A stretch of DNA of 42,821 nucleotides. Origin: Anaerolineales bacterium. Its GTDB lineage: Bacteria; Chloroflexota; Anaerolineae; Anaerolineales; Villigracilaceae. Below the pieces are notes generated by a model that saw nothing but the letters and a program-made list of their open reading frames with translations, ran no database searches and was not told where the DNA came from. Every line of letters begins with the position of its first letter. The stretch's first letter is position 1. Location of the stretch: contig JABFSL010000066.1 of assembly GCA_013140605.1 (NCBI GenBank), positions 1 to 42,821 on the forward strand, in the 5' to 3' direction. The position numbers were made by a program, and so were the translations under genes. Positions 8,023-15,622 of the stretch are shown here, piece after piece.

Positions 8023-9315
8023 ATGACATCCCCCAACCTCATCCTCGTCACCGGCGCAACTGGATATATCGCCAGCAGATTGATTCCTCAATTATTAACT
8101 CGCGGATATCCCATCCGCGCGCTTGCGCGTCAGCCGCAGAGACTCAGGAATAAAATCTGGTTCCCGCAAGTGGAAATGACTCAAGGTGACGTGATGGAGC
8201 CATCCACGCTTGCTCCTGCATTTGTGGGTGTGCAAACCGCATATTACCTGATCCATAACATGGCCAGTGGACATGGCTACACCGAACGCGAATTGGAAGG
8301 TGCGCGAAATTTTGCGCGTGTTGCCGCATACGCTGGTGTACAGCACATCATTTATCTGGGCGGCCTCGCCGACGAAGAACAGCATATCGCACCGCACATG
8401 CGCTCGCGGATCGAAACTGGTGCAACCTTAAGACAGGGCAAAGTCCCAGTCACGGAATTTCGCGCGGGAGTCATTGCCGGTTCTGGAAGTATTTCCTTTG
8501 AAATGATCCGCTTTATGACGGAATTATTTCCCATCATCCCCGCGCCATTTTGGGTGAAGAACAAATCACAACCCATCTCCACCCAAAATGTGATCGATTA
8601 TCTTTTAGCCGCATTGGATAATCACAACGGACAAGGTCAGGTCTTCGAGATCGGCGGACCGCACGTCACAAGCTATCAGGAACTAATGCTATCTTACGCG
8701 CGCACCCGTGGACTGAATCGCAGATTCCTTTTATTGCCTTATGTGCCGGTCTGGTTCATGGCAATTGGCATTGGGATGACAACGCCTGTGCCGCGTCCCA
8801 TTGCGTATGCGCTGGTAGGCGGATTATCCAGCGATAGCATTGTCATGCACGACGATGCGCGCAGGATTTATCCCGAAGTGAATCTCATTGATTTTGAATC
8901 AGCCACAAAGGAAGCGCTGACGCGTTTACATCCGCATAAAATTGAACGTGTTTGGGATGATAGGGATGGTCAGACGAAGATCCTGAGACATGAAGGTTTT
9001 TTTATAGACCATCGCGAAATAAAAGTGGACACAACGCCTGAAAAGATGTTCGATGCTGTCAAAAAAATTGGCGGGCGGTTTACTATTGAAACCATTGGAG
9101 ATAATCAAATCCTTGCGCGTTTGAAAATGATACTCCCCGGTGAAGGCTGGGTGGAATGGAAGAAAGGCCGCGCTTCAAATTACCTGGCGCAAACCGTTTT
9201 CTTTACCCCGCACGGCCTCGGCGGATTTTTGTTTTGGTATTTGCTGCATCCATTTTTTACCATCATCTTTAAAGGCTGGCTAAAAAACATCGCGCGCAAC
9301 TCGGTGGTAAAATAA
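8023..9315 (+). CDS. SDR-family NAD(P)-binding protein with C-terminal DUF2867 domain, 430 aa
   Basis: The N-terminal atypical SDR domain (NmrA/YbjT-like) opens ILVTGATGYIASRLIPQLL with the nucleotide-binding TGxxGxxxS/R pattern, followed by ALARQP and GDVMEPSTL. The C-terminal part (about 300-430, including EGWVEWKKG and TPHGLGGFLFWYLLHPF) matches DUF2867, often fused to this SDR type. Function unknown; members may bind quinone or NADPH without true catalysis. Its end overlaps the start of the B12 leader region, but the riboswitch serves the next operon. Confidence 0.8.
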   Translation: MTSPNLILVTGATGYIASRLIPQLLTRGYPIRALARQPQRLRNKIWFPQVEMTQGDVMEPSTLAPAFVGVQTAYYLIHNMASGHGYTERELEGARNFARVAAYAGVQHIIYLGGLADEEQHIAPHMRSRIETGATLRQGKVPVTEFRAGVIAGSGSISFEMIRFMTELFPIIPAPFWVKNKSQPISTQNVIDYLLAALDNHNGQGQVFEIGGPHVTSYQELMLSYARTRGLNRRFLLLPYVPVWFMAIGIGMTTPVPRPIAYALVGGLSSDSIVMHDDARRIYPEVNLIDFESATKEALTRLHPHKIERVWDDRDGQTKILRHEGFFIDHREIKVDTTPEKMFDAVKKIGGRFTIETIGDNQILARLKMILPGEGWVEWKKGRASNYLAQTVFFTPHGLGGFLFWYLLHPFFTIIFKGWLKNIARNSVVK

Positions 9316-9317
9316 AT

Positions 9318-9485
9318 CATAACCAAATAAAGATCAAAACGCGGCGAAGTCGGTGAGAATCCGACACTGTCCCGCAACTGTAATTTAGTCAACTGGTCAC
9401 ATGGTCGCTGGTCGAATAGTCGCAAGACTACAAGACAAGATGACAAAAGACAAGCCGACTAACAAGTCAGGTCGCCCGCCTTTGA
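9318..9485 (+). promoter_or_regulatory. Cobalamin riboswitch
   Basis: The conserved core is visible: GCGGCGAAGTCGGTGAGAAT at 9341-9360, then CCGACACTGTCCCGCAACTG at 9361-9380, then the B12 box (AAGTCAGGTCGCCCGCC) at about 9464-9480. Outer limits are estimated. A terminator hairpin follows at 9551. The genes downstream are a BtuF-type binding protein, a BtuC-type permease and a BtuD-type ATPase, so the expected logic is repression of B12 uptake when cobalamin is plentiful. Confidence 0.93.
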
Positions 9486-9550
9486 TCGGTTCATCACACT
9501 CTCGTGGAAAGGAGGTGGATGGCGGCCTTAGTCGGATTGCCTCTCCAACC

Positions 9551-9575
9551 TCCCCAGCCTATGCTGGGGATTTTG
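9551..9575 (+). terminator. Terminator of the cobalamin riboswitch
   Basis: TCCCCAGC-CTAT-GCTGGGGA followed by TTTT. An upstream GGAGGT (9511-9516) can pair with ACCTCC (9548-9553), which overlaps the terminator's 5' arm, giving a plausible antiterminator. Confidence 0.8.
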
Positions 9576-9588
9576 ATTCTTGTAATAA

Positions 9589-9669
9589 ATGTCGCTGCGA
9601 GCCGTACTTTGGCGAAGCAGCCTCCTGATAACGGGAGATTGCTTCGGGCTAGCGCCCTCGCAACGACAT
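9589..9669. repeat. Palindromic interspersed repeat, 81 bp
   Basis: ATGTCGCTGCGAG...CTCGCAACGACAT with inner GGCGAAGCAGCCTCC / GGGAGATTGCTTCG arms; same family as 7914. It lies between the riboswitch terminator and btuF, so it is in the 5' leader of the operon. Confidence 0.8.
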
Positions 9670-9697
9670 GCCAATTTATATTTCTGGAGAATAAAAA

Positions 9698-10639
9698 ATG
9701 TTACGTAAAACTTTCTTTTTGACCGTACTTCTCGCGCTGGTGATGACCGCCTGCGGCGCGCCTCAATCGACGCCGATAGTTGCTCCTGTTTTAACGGAAG
9801 AACCGTCAGTGGCGATCACACTCACAGACGGCCTCGGCAGGCCCATCATCCTGAATGAAGCGGCGCAGCGTGTTGTTTCGCTGGCTCCATCCAATACTGA
9901 AATCCTGTTCGCGGTTGGAGCCGGGGAACAAGTCATTGGCCGCGATGAATTTTCAGATTATCCCGAAGAAGCCCAAGCCATCCCAAGCGTGGGCGGCTCG
10001 ATGGGCGAATACAGCGTTGAAACGATCGTGTCCTTGAACCCCGATCTTGTGCTCGCGGCGGAGATCAACTCGCCCGAACTTGTGAAGCAGCTTGAAGATT
10101 TGGGATTGACCGTTTACTATTTGAAGAATCCCACATCGTTCGAAGAATTGTATGTCAACCTTGAGATCGTCGCCCAGTTGACCGGAGAAAATCCTGTCAA
10201 GCTAACCGATTCCCTCAAGGCGCGCGTTGACGCAGTGGACGAGAAAATTGCTCCGCTCAGCGCGCGTCCTTCGGTATTTTACGAAATTGACGCGACCGAT
10301 CCAGCCAAGCCATACACATATGGCCCCGGCACATTTGGTGATCTGCTCATCACCCGCGCTGGTGGATTCAATATCGGCGGCGAATTGACCGACCCATATC
10401 CGCAGATCAGCCTTGAGCAAATTGTCGTTTCAAACCCATCCTTTATCCTGCTCGGTGATTCGATGTGGGGCGTGACCTCTGACGCAGTGCTCACTCGCCC
10501 GGGCTGGGAGACAATCGAAGCTGTGAAATCCAATCAGATTCTCCCGATTGACGATAACCTCATCAGCCGCCCCGGTCCGCGTTTGGTGGATGGTCTTGAG
10601 CAATTGGCGAAATTGCTGCATCCTGATCTGTTTCAATAA
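9698..10639 (+). CDS. btuF: Cobalamin-type ABC transporter substrate-binding lipoprotein, 313 aa
   Basis: Signal peptide with lipobox (VMTACG) near residue 20, then a BtuF/FhuD-like periplasmic-binding fold: ITLTDGLGRPI, RVVSLAPSNTEILFAVGAGEQVIGRDEFSDYP, and SLNPDLVLAAE. The long single-helix linker typical of class III binding proteins is consistent with the length. It is lipid-anchored and delivers substrate to the permease at 10723. The cobalamin riboswitch directly upstream makes corrinoid the most likely ligand rather than iron-siderophore. Strong GGAG ribosome-binding site. Confidence 0.9.
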   Translation: MLRKTFFLTVLLALVMTACGAPQSTPIVAPVLTEEPSVAITLTDGLGRPIILNEAAQRVVSLAPSNTEILFAVGAGEQVIGRDEFSDYPEEAQAIPSVGGSMGEYSVETIVSLNPDLVLAAEINSPELVKQLEDLGLTVYYLKNPTSFEELYVNLEIVAQLTGENPVKLTDSLKARVDAVDEKIAPLSARPSVFYEIDATDPAKPYTYGPGTFGDLLITRAGGFNIGGELTDPYPQISLEQIVVSNPSFILLGDSMWGVTSDAVLTRPGWETIEAVKSNQILPIDDNLISRPGPRLVDGLEQLAKLLHPDLFQ

Positions 10640-10646
10640 ATAATAT

Positions 10647-10716
10647 GTAGGGGCGACCCTTGTGGTCGCCCTTTTGTTGGTTCCAAATAAGGGGCAGGGA
10701 CAAGCCCCGCCCCTAC
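10647..10716. repeat. Composite palindromic repeat between btuF and btuC
   Basis: Bounded by GTAGGGGCG and a near-complementary CGCCCCTAC, with two internal hairpins (GGGCGACC/GGTCGCCC and GGGGC/GCCCC). The first hairpin is followed by TTTT and could attenuate transcription inside the operon. Confidence 0.6.
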
Positions 10717-10722
10717 AACATA

Positions 10723-11718
10723 ATGAAATCCAAACCCTTTCTTTCCTCTTCCATCTTCCTTCTGATCGCCTTCATCCTCAGCCTCGCGATCGGTTCTGTA
10801 TTTATTTCCCCGAAGGAATTATGGAATATTTTGCGCGGCATGGGTGATGAGACTTTCTCCTTCATCATCTGGCAAATTCGTTTACCGCGCACGGTTCTCG
10901 TCGCATTGACCGGCGCGGCATTGAGTGGAAGCGGCGCGGCGTATCAGGGATTATTTCGCAATCCGTTGGCAGATCCATTTTTGATCGGCGTCGCATCAGG
11001 CGCGGGGCTGGGCGCGGTGATCGCCATGTCCATTCAATGGCCGTATACATTTTGGGGCTTGCTGGCAATTCCGATGGCGGCTTTCATCGCGGCCTTATTA
11101 ACAGTCTTCATCGTTTATTTTCTGGCGCGTGTCGGGCAGACCATCCCCACTACAAATCTCATTCTCGCGGGTGTTGCGTTTTCATCCTTCGCAACATCGC
11201 TGACCTCCTTCCTCATGCTGCGCTCCACCAGCGAAGTCCGCCGCGCATTGGGCTGGCTTCTCGGCGGCGCAAGTCAGGCTGGGTGGACTGCGATCCTTGC
11301 CATTCTTCCTTATCTCATTATTGGTCTCGGGATTCTAATCATCAGCGGTCACGCGCTTAACCTTTTGCAATTCGGCGACGACCAGGCACAGCAGCTCGGA
11401 TTGAACGTCACGCGCATCAAAACCATTTTGTTGATCGCCGCTTCGCTGGCCACAGCCGCCGCTGTGGCATTCTCCGGCATCATCGGCTTTATCGGCCTGA
11501 TCGTCCCGCATCTGATTCGACTTTGGCTTGGTCCCGATTATCGGAGATTGCTTCCGCTGTCAATTCTCGGCGGCGCATCCGCGCTGCTTGTTTCAGATGT
11601 GATTGCGCGCATTGTTTTGGCTCCACAGGAAATTCCCGTTGGAATTATCACAGCATTGGTTGGCGCGCCTTTCTTCCTTTGGGTTTTGCGCCGTGCAAAG
11701 AATCAGGGATATTGGTAA
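10723..11718 (+). CDS. btuC: FecCD/BtuC-family ABC transporter permease, 331 aa
   Basis: Ten-helix type permease. Recognisable are LRLPRTVLVALTGAALSGSGAAYQGLFRNPLADP-like sequence (here WQIRLPRTV to NPLADPFLIG), the GVAFSSFATSLTSFLML region, and the C-terminal GIIGFIGLIVPHLIRL with the ATPase-coupling segment before it. The frame is open from 10660, but those codons come from the palindromic repeat, so the ATG at 10723 is preferred; it gives the family length. It forms the membrane channel for B12 uptake with btuF and btuD. Confidence 0.9.
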   Translation: MKSKPFLSSSIFLLIAFILSLAIGSVFISPKELWNILRGMGDETFSFIIWQIRLPRTVLVALTGAALSGSGAAYQGLFRNPLADPFLIGVASGAGLGAVIAMSIQWPYTFWGLLAIPMAAFIAALLTVFIVYFLARVGQTIPTTNLILAGVAFSSFATSLTSFLMLRSTSEVRRALGWLLGGASQAGWTAILAILPYLIIGLGILIISGHALNLLQFGDDQAQQLGLNVTRIKTILLIAASLATAAAVAFSGIIGFIGLIVPHLIRLWLGPDYRRLLPLSILGGASALLVSDVIARIVLAPQEIPVGIITALVGAPFFLWVLRRAKNQGYW

Positions 11719-11778
11719 ATTGCTAAATGCTCAGCCGCCGTCCCCGGCAGCGAGGAAATACAAGGATATTCATAACTT

Positions 11779-12306
11779 ATGAACTTCATCATTCATAAAA
11801 CTGGCATGCAAAATGCGCCGAAGGCAAATGAGTTTTCGCGCAAGTTCACTGTGAAATCAAGGATCGTTCTTGGAATCGAAAATGAAAAATTGACTTATTC
11901 GGTTACCGATGTTGAACCTTATGAAAGAGACATTCCCGCCGAAGATGTGGATTACGGATTTTCAGACACAAGTCCCACGGTCTTTTTTGCGGATATAGAA
12001 GGCAAACTTGCGGGACGAATTAAAGTGCTCGAATGGTGGAATCAGCTTGCGTATATTGATGACATCGTTGTGAATCCCGAATTTCGCGGAGCAGGCATTG
12101 GGCGCGCACTGCTCGAACATGGAATTCAATGGGCGCGTGAAAATAATTTTCCCGGCGTCATGCTCGAAACACAGGATGATAACGTCCGCGCCTGCACCTT
12201 GTATCAAAAATATGGATTTGTATTAAGCGGCTTTGACCGTAATGTGTATAAAGCCATTCACCCACATAAAAATGAAACTGCGTTGTATTGGTATTTATTG
12301 TTTTAA
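11779..12306 (+). CDS. GNAT-family N-acetyltransferase, streptothricin-acetyltransferase-like, 175 aa
   Basis: GNAT fold with the acetyl-CoA motif VNPEFRGAGIGRALL at about residues 98-112, preceded by LAYIDDIVV and followed by MLETQDDNVRACTLYQKYGF and the end ETALYWYLLF. That combination resembles streptothricin/nourseothricin acetyltransferases (SatA type), but resistance is only an inference. It interrupts the btu operon between permease and ATPase on the same strand, which is unusual. Confidence 0.8.
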   Translation: MNFIIHKTGMQNAPKANEFSRKFTVKSRIVLGIENEKLTYSVTDVEPYERDIPAEDVDYGFSDTSPTVFFADIEGKLAGRIKVLEWWNQLAYIDDIVVNPEFRGAGIGRALLEHGIQWARENNFPGVMLETQDDNVRACTLYQKYGFVLSGFDRNVYKAIHPHKNETALYWYLLF

Positions 12307-12345
12307 CCACAAAGACGCGAAGGCACAAAGTCACAAAGAATCTTT

Positions 12346-12377
12346 GAGTCTTGGAGTCTTGGAGTCTTGGAGTCTTT
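12346..12377. repeat. Four tandem 8-bp repeats (GAGTCTTG)
   Basis: Three GAGTCTTG units and one GAGTCTTT in a row, just before btuD and after a CACAAAG-rich stretch. Likely prone to slippage; it may alter spacing in the btuD leader. Confidence 0.85.
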
Positions 12378-12403
12378 GAGACTTCGTGTTGAAAGAGCCT
12401 TTC

Positions 12404-13174
12404 ATGCTAAAAATCCAAAATCTCTCCGCCTCTTATAACGGACATCAAGTTTTGCATGATGTTTCCTTCGACGTGAAAAACGGCGAAGTGCTCGCGCTGA
12501 TTGGTCCCAATGGCGCGGGCAAATCTACGATCATTCGCGCCGCGAGCGGAGTGATTCCATCCACGGGGCACATCCGCACGAACGGTGATGACTTCCAATC
12601 GCTGACTCCGCTTCAACGCGCACGCTACCTTGCTGTTGTTCCGCAAGCGACTTCACTTCCGCCCGCCTTCACTGTTTGGGAAACCGTCTTAATGGGACGA
12701 ACTCCCTACCTCGGATTTCTCGGTCAGGCATCTGCTCATGATGAAGAATTGGCCAGCCAGGCCCTGAACAGAGTCAACGCGCTGGCATTTTCCGAACGCC
12801 GCGTGGGAGAGTTATCCGGCGGCGAGCGTCAGCGCGTGTTATTGGCGCGCGCGTTGTGTCAGTCCACGCCGATATTATTGCTCGACGAACCCACCGCGCA
12901 TTTGGATCTGCAATATCAAGTTGGGTTATTGGAATTGGTTCACGATCTCGCTCATAATGAAAATCTTGCGGTCTTGATCGCATTGCATGATTTAAATCTC
13001 GCCTCCCACTATGCGGACAGAGTCGCATTGCTCGTCGGCGGTCATCTTAAAGCAGTTGGGTCTCCGCGCGAAGTGTTGACCGCTGAATTGATCTCAGAAG
13101 CATATTGTTTGCCTGTTCAAGTTGTGGAGCATCCGTTTTTGAATGTTCCACTGGTGCTGCCAGATTCAAAGTAA
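12404..13174 (+). CDS. btuD: Cobalamin-type ABC transporter ATP-binding protein, 256 aa
   Basis: ATPase with Walker A GPNGAGKS (near residue 36), Q-loop in VVPQATSLP, signature LSGGERQRV, Walker B LLLLDEPTAHLD and H-loop IALHDLNLA, all characteristic of the FecE/BtuD group. ATG 12404 is preferred over the in-frame GTG at 12386, as the protein then begins at the first strand (MLKIQNLSASYNG). It energises uptake by the btuC permease. It is separated from btuC by the GNAT gene and a tandem repeat but remains on the same strand. Confidence 0.88.
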   Translation: MLKIQNLSASYNGHQVLHDVSFDVKNGEVLALIGPNGAGKSTIIRAASGVIPSTGHIRTNGDDFQSLTPLQRARYLAVVPQATSLPPAFTVWETVLMGRTPYLGFLGQASAHDEELASQALNRVNALAFSERRVGELSGGERQRVLLARALCQSTPILLLDEPTAHLDLQYQVGLLELVHDLAHNENLAVLIALHDLNLASHYADRVALLVGGHLKAVGSPREVLTAELISEAYCLPVQVVEHPFLNVPLVLPDSK

Positions 13175-13275
13175 ATGTCATTGCGAGGCGGTGATTGTCC
13201 GCCGAAGCAATCTCCCCATTGAATTAGGAGGTTGCTTCGCCGCCAAAAAGAAAAGGCGGCGGCTCGCAACGACAT
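13175..13275. repeat. Palindromic interspersed repeat, 101 bp
   Basis: ATGTCATTGCGAGGCGG to CTCGCAACGACAT, inner GCCGAAGCAATCTCC / GGAGGTTGCTTCG arms. It lies between convergent btuD and the SGNH gene and may end both transcripts. Confidence 0.85.
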
Positions 13276-13279
13276 ATAT

Positions 13280-13981
13280 TTATTGTCCCAATACTTTTGC
13301 GGCAATACTTTGCAGAAAAGCCTTATCCTCGTTGCTTACATCACCCCCATAGGAATTCCCTACCGGACTTTGCTGATAGATAAATCCAAAAAAGACACAG
13401 GCCGCCAGATATGTTCCTTCTGGAGTGGGATGACCATCTTCAACATATAGTTTCAAATCAGGGCGTTCCTGCAATGCCATTGAAAACGCCAACCCCACAG
13501 GGGCAACCTTTACCCCCAATTGCTGGCCAAGCGCAGTATAGGCGTTATTGACTGCCTGTGCCGTGACTCCATATTGAACGCTGTCCGGGCGTTCCCATGT
13601 CATGAACATGACCGTTTCGGCGCCAGCCTTTTTTATTTCCGCATCCAATTTTTGAGCATAGGCAAAAAAGTTATAGTAATTGGTAACCGGGTTTTGACTC
13701 TGTTCCTGTAAAACCACCACGTCCCAATCCCCTGAGCGGATCGCTTCCAGCGTGTTCGCATCCTCCCAATGGTTTTGCAGAGTGTATCCGCCCGGAGTAA
13801 TGCGCGCGGATTTGGAATTTGGCGCAAATTCAAGCAGATGCGTATCCAACCCGCCATTGAGGTCGGTGTAGCTGTTCCCAATAAATAATATCCGCTTTGA
13901 TGGAAGTTTTGGGCCGCATGAGCTTGTGATATAAGCCAGCAGCAAAATGAAAATTAGATATTTCCAAAACCTAAATTTCAT
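13280..13981 (-). CDS. SGNH/GDSL-like hydrolase lipoprotein, 233 aa
   Basis: Signal peptide with lipobox TSSCG near residue 22. The mature part starts ILFIGNSYTDLNGG, with the nucleophile Ser of SGNH block I, and near the C-terminus has VEDGHPTPEGTYLA, supplying the Asp-x-x-His pair (here DGHP). This is the layout of SGNH esterases, often acting on acetylated glycans. Lipid-anchored at the outer face of the membrane. It is followed on the same strand by nothing (convergent with btuD) and preceded by the TSUP permease 13 bases upstream, so the two are probably co-transcribed. Confidence 0.8.
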   Translation of the reverse strand: MKFRFWKYLIFILLLAYITSSCGPKLPSKRILFIGNSYTDLNGGLDTHLLEFAPNSKSARITPGGYTLQNHWEDANTLEAIRSGDWDVVVLQEQSQNPVTNYYNFFAYAQKLDAEIKKAGAETVMFMTWERPDSVQYGVTAQAVNNAYTALGQQLGVKVAPVGLAFSMALQERPDLKLYVEDGHPTPEGTYLAACVFFGFIYQQSPVGNSYGGDVSNEDKAFLQSIAAKVLGQ

Positions 13982-13994
13982 TACGAAAAAATTC

Positions 13995-14759
13995 CTATCT
14001 TACAAAATAGATTATCGAAACGATCACACCAATCGTGACGACTGTCCAGCGCAAAGTGGACGGTTTGACTTTACCTGCGAGTTTTCCGCCAAGCGTGCCG
14101 CCGATCAACGCGCCAACAGCCATGACCAAGGCCACAGGCCAAAGCACCTGCCCAGAGAAGATGAAAAATATCGCAGCGGCCACATTGACCGAGAACGCCA
14201 CAGCCTGCTTCAGGGCGTTAAGACGCGTGAGCGTGTCCTCCAGAGTTAATCCCAAGGCTGAAAGAACGATCACGCTCAATCCCGCGCCGAAATATCCGCC
14301 ATAGATCGAAGCTAGCCCGACAGGCAGCCATGATAATTTTTCCAGCCGTGAGCCGTGACCTTCGCCCATGCGGCGAATCAGCCACGCGCGGACGGGGTCT
14401 TGAATGGCGAGCAGACCCGAGGCAAGCAAAATTAAATATGGCACGAGGTCTTTAAAAAGTTTCTCGCCTGTTTGTAAGAGAAGATATCCGCCAAGCACGC
14501 CGCCGACAATACTGGCAGGGACAATGATCCACAAACGATTCTTTTGTCCTTGCAGGTCTTTCATTTGAGCAAGCGTGCCGCCGAAATAGCCGGGGCAGAG
14601 CGCCACTGTGTTGGTCACATTTGCGGCGACAGCGGGAATGCCTAAAAAGGTGAGAACGGGAAACGTGATGAGAGTCCCGCCGCCAGCAAGCGCGTTGACC
14701 GCGCCTGCGGCCAGGGCGGCCAGGCCTGCAAAAACAAAATCAAATACACTGAGATCCAT
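13995..14759 (-). CDS. TauE/SafE (TSUP) family membrane permease, 254 aa
   Basis: About eight hydrophobic segments. The opening [23 protein letters not shown] and the repeat-half motif [21 protein letters not shown] are hallmarks of the TSUP family, which exports or imports sulfite, sulfoacetate or related small anions. Length is normal. It heads a two-gene leftward unit with the SGNH lipoprotein. The anion is not predictable here; later genes involve sulfate esters, but there is no direct link. Confidence 0.88.
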   Translation of the reverse strand: MDLSVFDFVFAGLAALAAGAVNALAGGGTLITFPVLTFLGIPAVAANVTNTVALCPGYFGGTLAQMKDLQGQKNRLWIIVPASIVGGVLGGYLLLQTGEKLFKDLVPYLILLASGLLAIQDPVRAWLIRRMGEGHGSRLEKLSWLPVGLASIYGGYFGAGLSVIVLSALGLTLEDTLTRLNALKQAVAFSVNVAAAIFFIFSGQVLWPVALVMAVGALIGGTLGGKLAGKVKPSTLRWTVVTIGVIVSIIYFVR

Positions 14760-14820
14760 GTTGAGTTCCTTAATTGGTTTGGGATGAAACAGGGGCTAGT
14801 ATAGCATCATAGTTTTCTTC

Positions 14821-14849
14821 TTGACTCTCCCTGTCACTATCTGTATAAT
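14821..14849 (+). promoter_or_regulatory. Sigma-70-type promoter of the T-box/valS transcript
   Basis: TTGACT (14821-14826), exactly 17 bases, then TATAAT (14844-14849). It lies at the expected distance upstream of the T-box leader. Confidence 0.85.
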
Positions 14850-14864
14850 CCCAGCCATTCAGAA

Positions 14865-15130
14865 GTAGTAAGTGAAAAATGCCTGATAGAGAAGGATGTG
14901 TTTTGGTGAAAGCATCCACAGGAAATCATCACCGAAGTCGTCTGATGGATGTGCCGAAGAAAAGCAGTGTTCAGTGAACAGTGATCAGTAGAACGGCACG
15001 GGTTTGCCCGTTACAGCAAATTTAAGTGCGTCTTTTAGTCTGATAGTCATTAGTCGCTTGTCAGCTAGGGATGAACTGAGGTGGTACCGCGGAGCACTCG
15101 CTTCGTCCTCTTGATGGACGAGGCGTTTTT
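14865..15130 (+). promoter_or_regulatory. T-box leader controlling the valS operon
   Basis: The T-box sequence GAGGTGGTACCGCG at 15078-15091 is diagnostic and is followed by a terminator. Upstream is a long structured region with AGAGAAGGATG, as in Stem I. A GTC in GAAGTCGTC (about 14936-14944) is a candidate valine specifier. Expected behaviour is readthrough when uncharged tRNA-Val accumulates. The 5' limit is estimated from the promoter. Confidence 0.9.
15098..15130 (+). terminator. T-box terminator hairpin
   Basis: CGCTTCGTCC and GGACGAGGCG pair around TCTTGAT and are followed by TTTTT. The T-box sequence just upstream forms the competing antiterminator. Confidence 0.8.
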
Positions 15131-15154
15131 GTTTAAGTTTGATTGGAGAATGAG

Positions 15155-15622
15155 TTGGATACAAAACAGATAATTCAATCTCAATACCTCGCTGCGCTTG
15201 CCATGTTGAAACAGGCAATCGTTAAATGTCCGGCGGAAGCATGGGATAACCCGCAAGACAAAGACAGGTTCTGGTTTGTCGCCTATCATACACTTCGATT
15301 TGCCCATCAGTATTTGAAGGGACGAGACAAGGGCTTCCCTCGTTGGGAGCAGCGTCCGCATTCCCAGCCGGGTAGTCCGTTTTCCAAAGAAGAAATCCTT
15401 GAAAGATTTGCGATGGTCGAGCGTGATGTCGCCGAACAGATACCCATCATGAACCTCAATGAAAAAACCGGCGCCACCGGTCACCTGGCAAACAAATTGG
15501 AACTGCAAATTTATAACATCCGCCATATTCAGCAGCACACTGGCGAGCTTTATCAAAGATTGAACGCTTATCCCGTCAAACTTGGATGGGCATCGCAACG
15601 ATATAAGAAGGAGCAAGAATGA
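15155..15622 (+). CDS. DinB-like four-helix protein, 155 aa
   Basis: A DinB/YfiT-like protein: the segment FVAYHTLRFAHQYL supplies one His ligand region and YNIRHIQQHTGELYQRL the second (HxxxH). A TTG at 15155 is chosen because GGAG stands seven bases before it; an in-frame TTG at 15143 lacks a clear site. The gene lies between the T-box terminator and valS and overlaps valS by four bases, so it is under tRNA-Val control and translationally coupled to valS. Role unknown; the regulatory linkage is unusual for this family. Confidence 0.8.
   Translation: MDTKQIIQSQYLAALAMLKQAIVKCPAEAWDNPQDKDRFWFVAYHTLRFAHQYLKGRDKGFPRWEQRPHSQPGSPFSKEEILERFAMVERDVAEQIPIMNLNEKTGATGHLANKLELQIYNIRHIQQHTGELYQRLNAYPVKLGWASQRYKKEQE

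Noticed and set aside
14865-15130. Short ORFs in the T-box leader
   Set aside because: The region is explained by the T-box structure and its terminator; no coding signal was seen.
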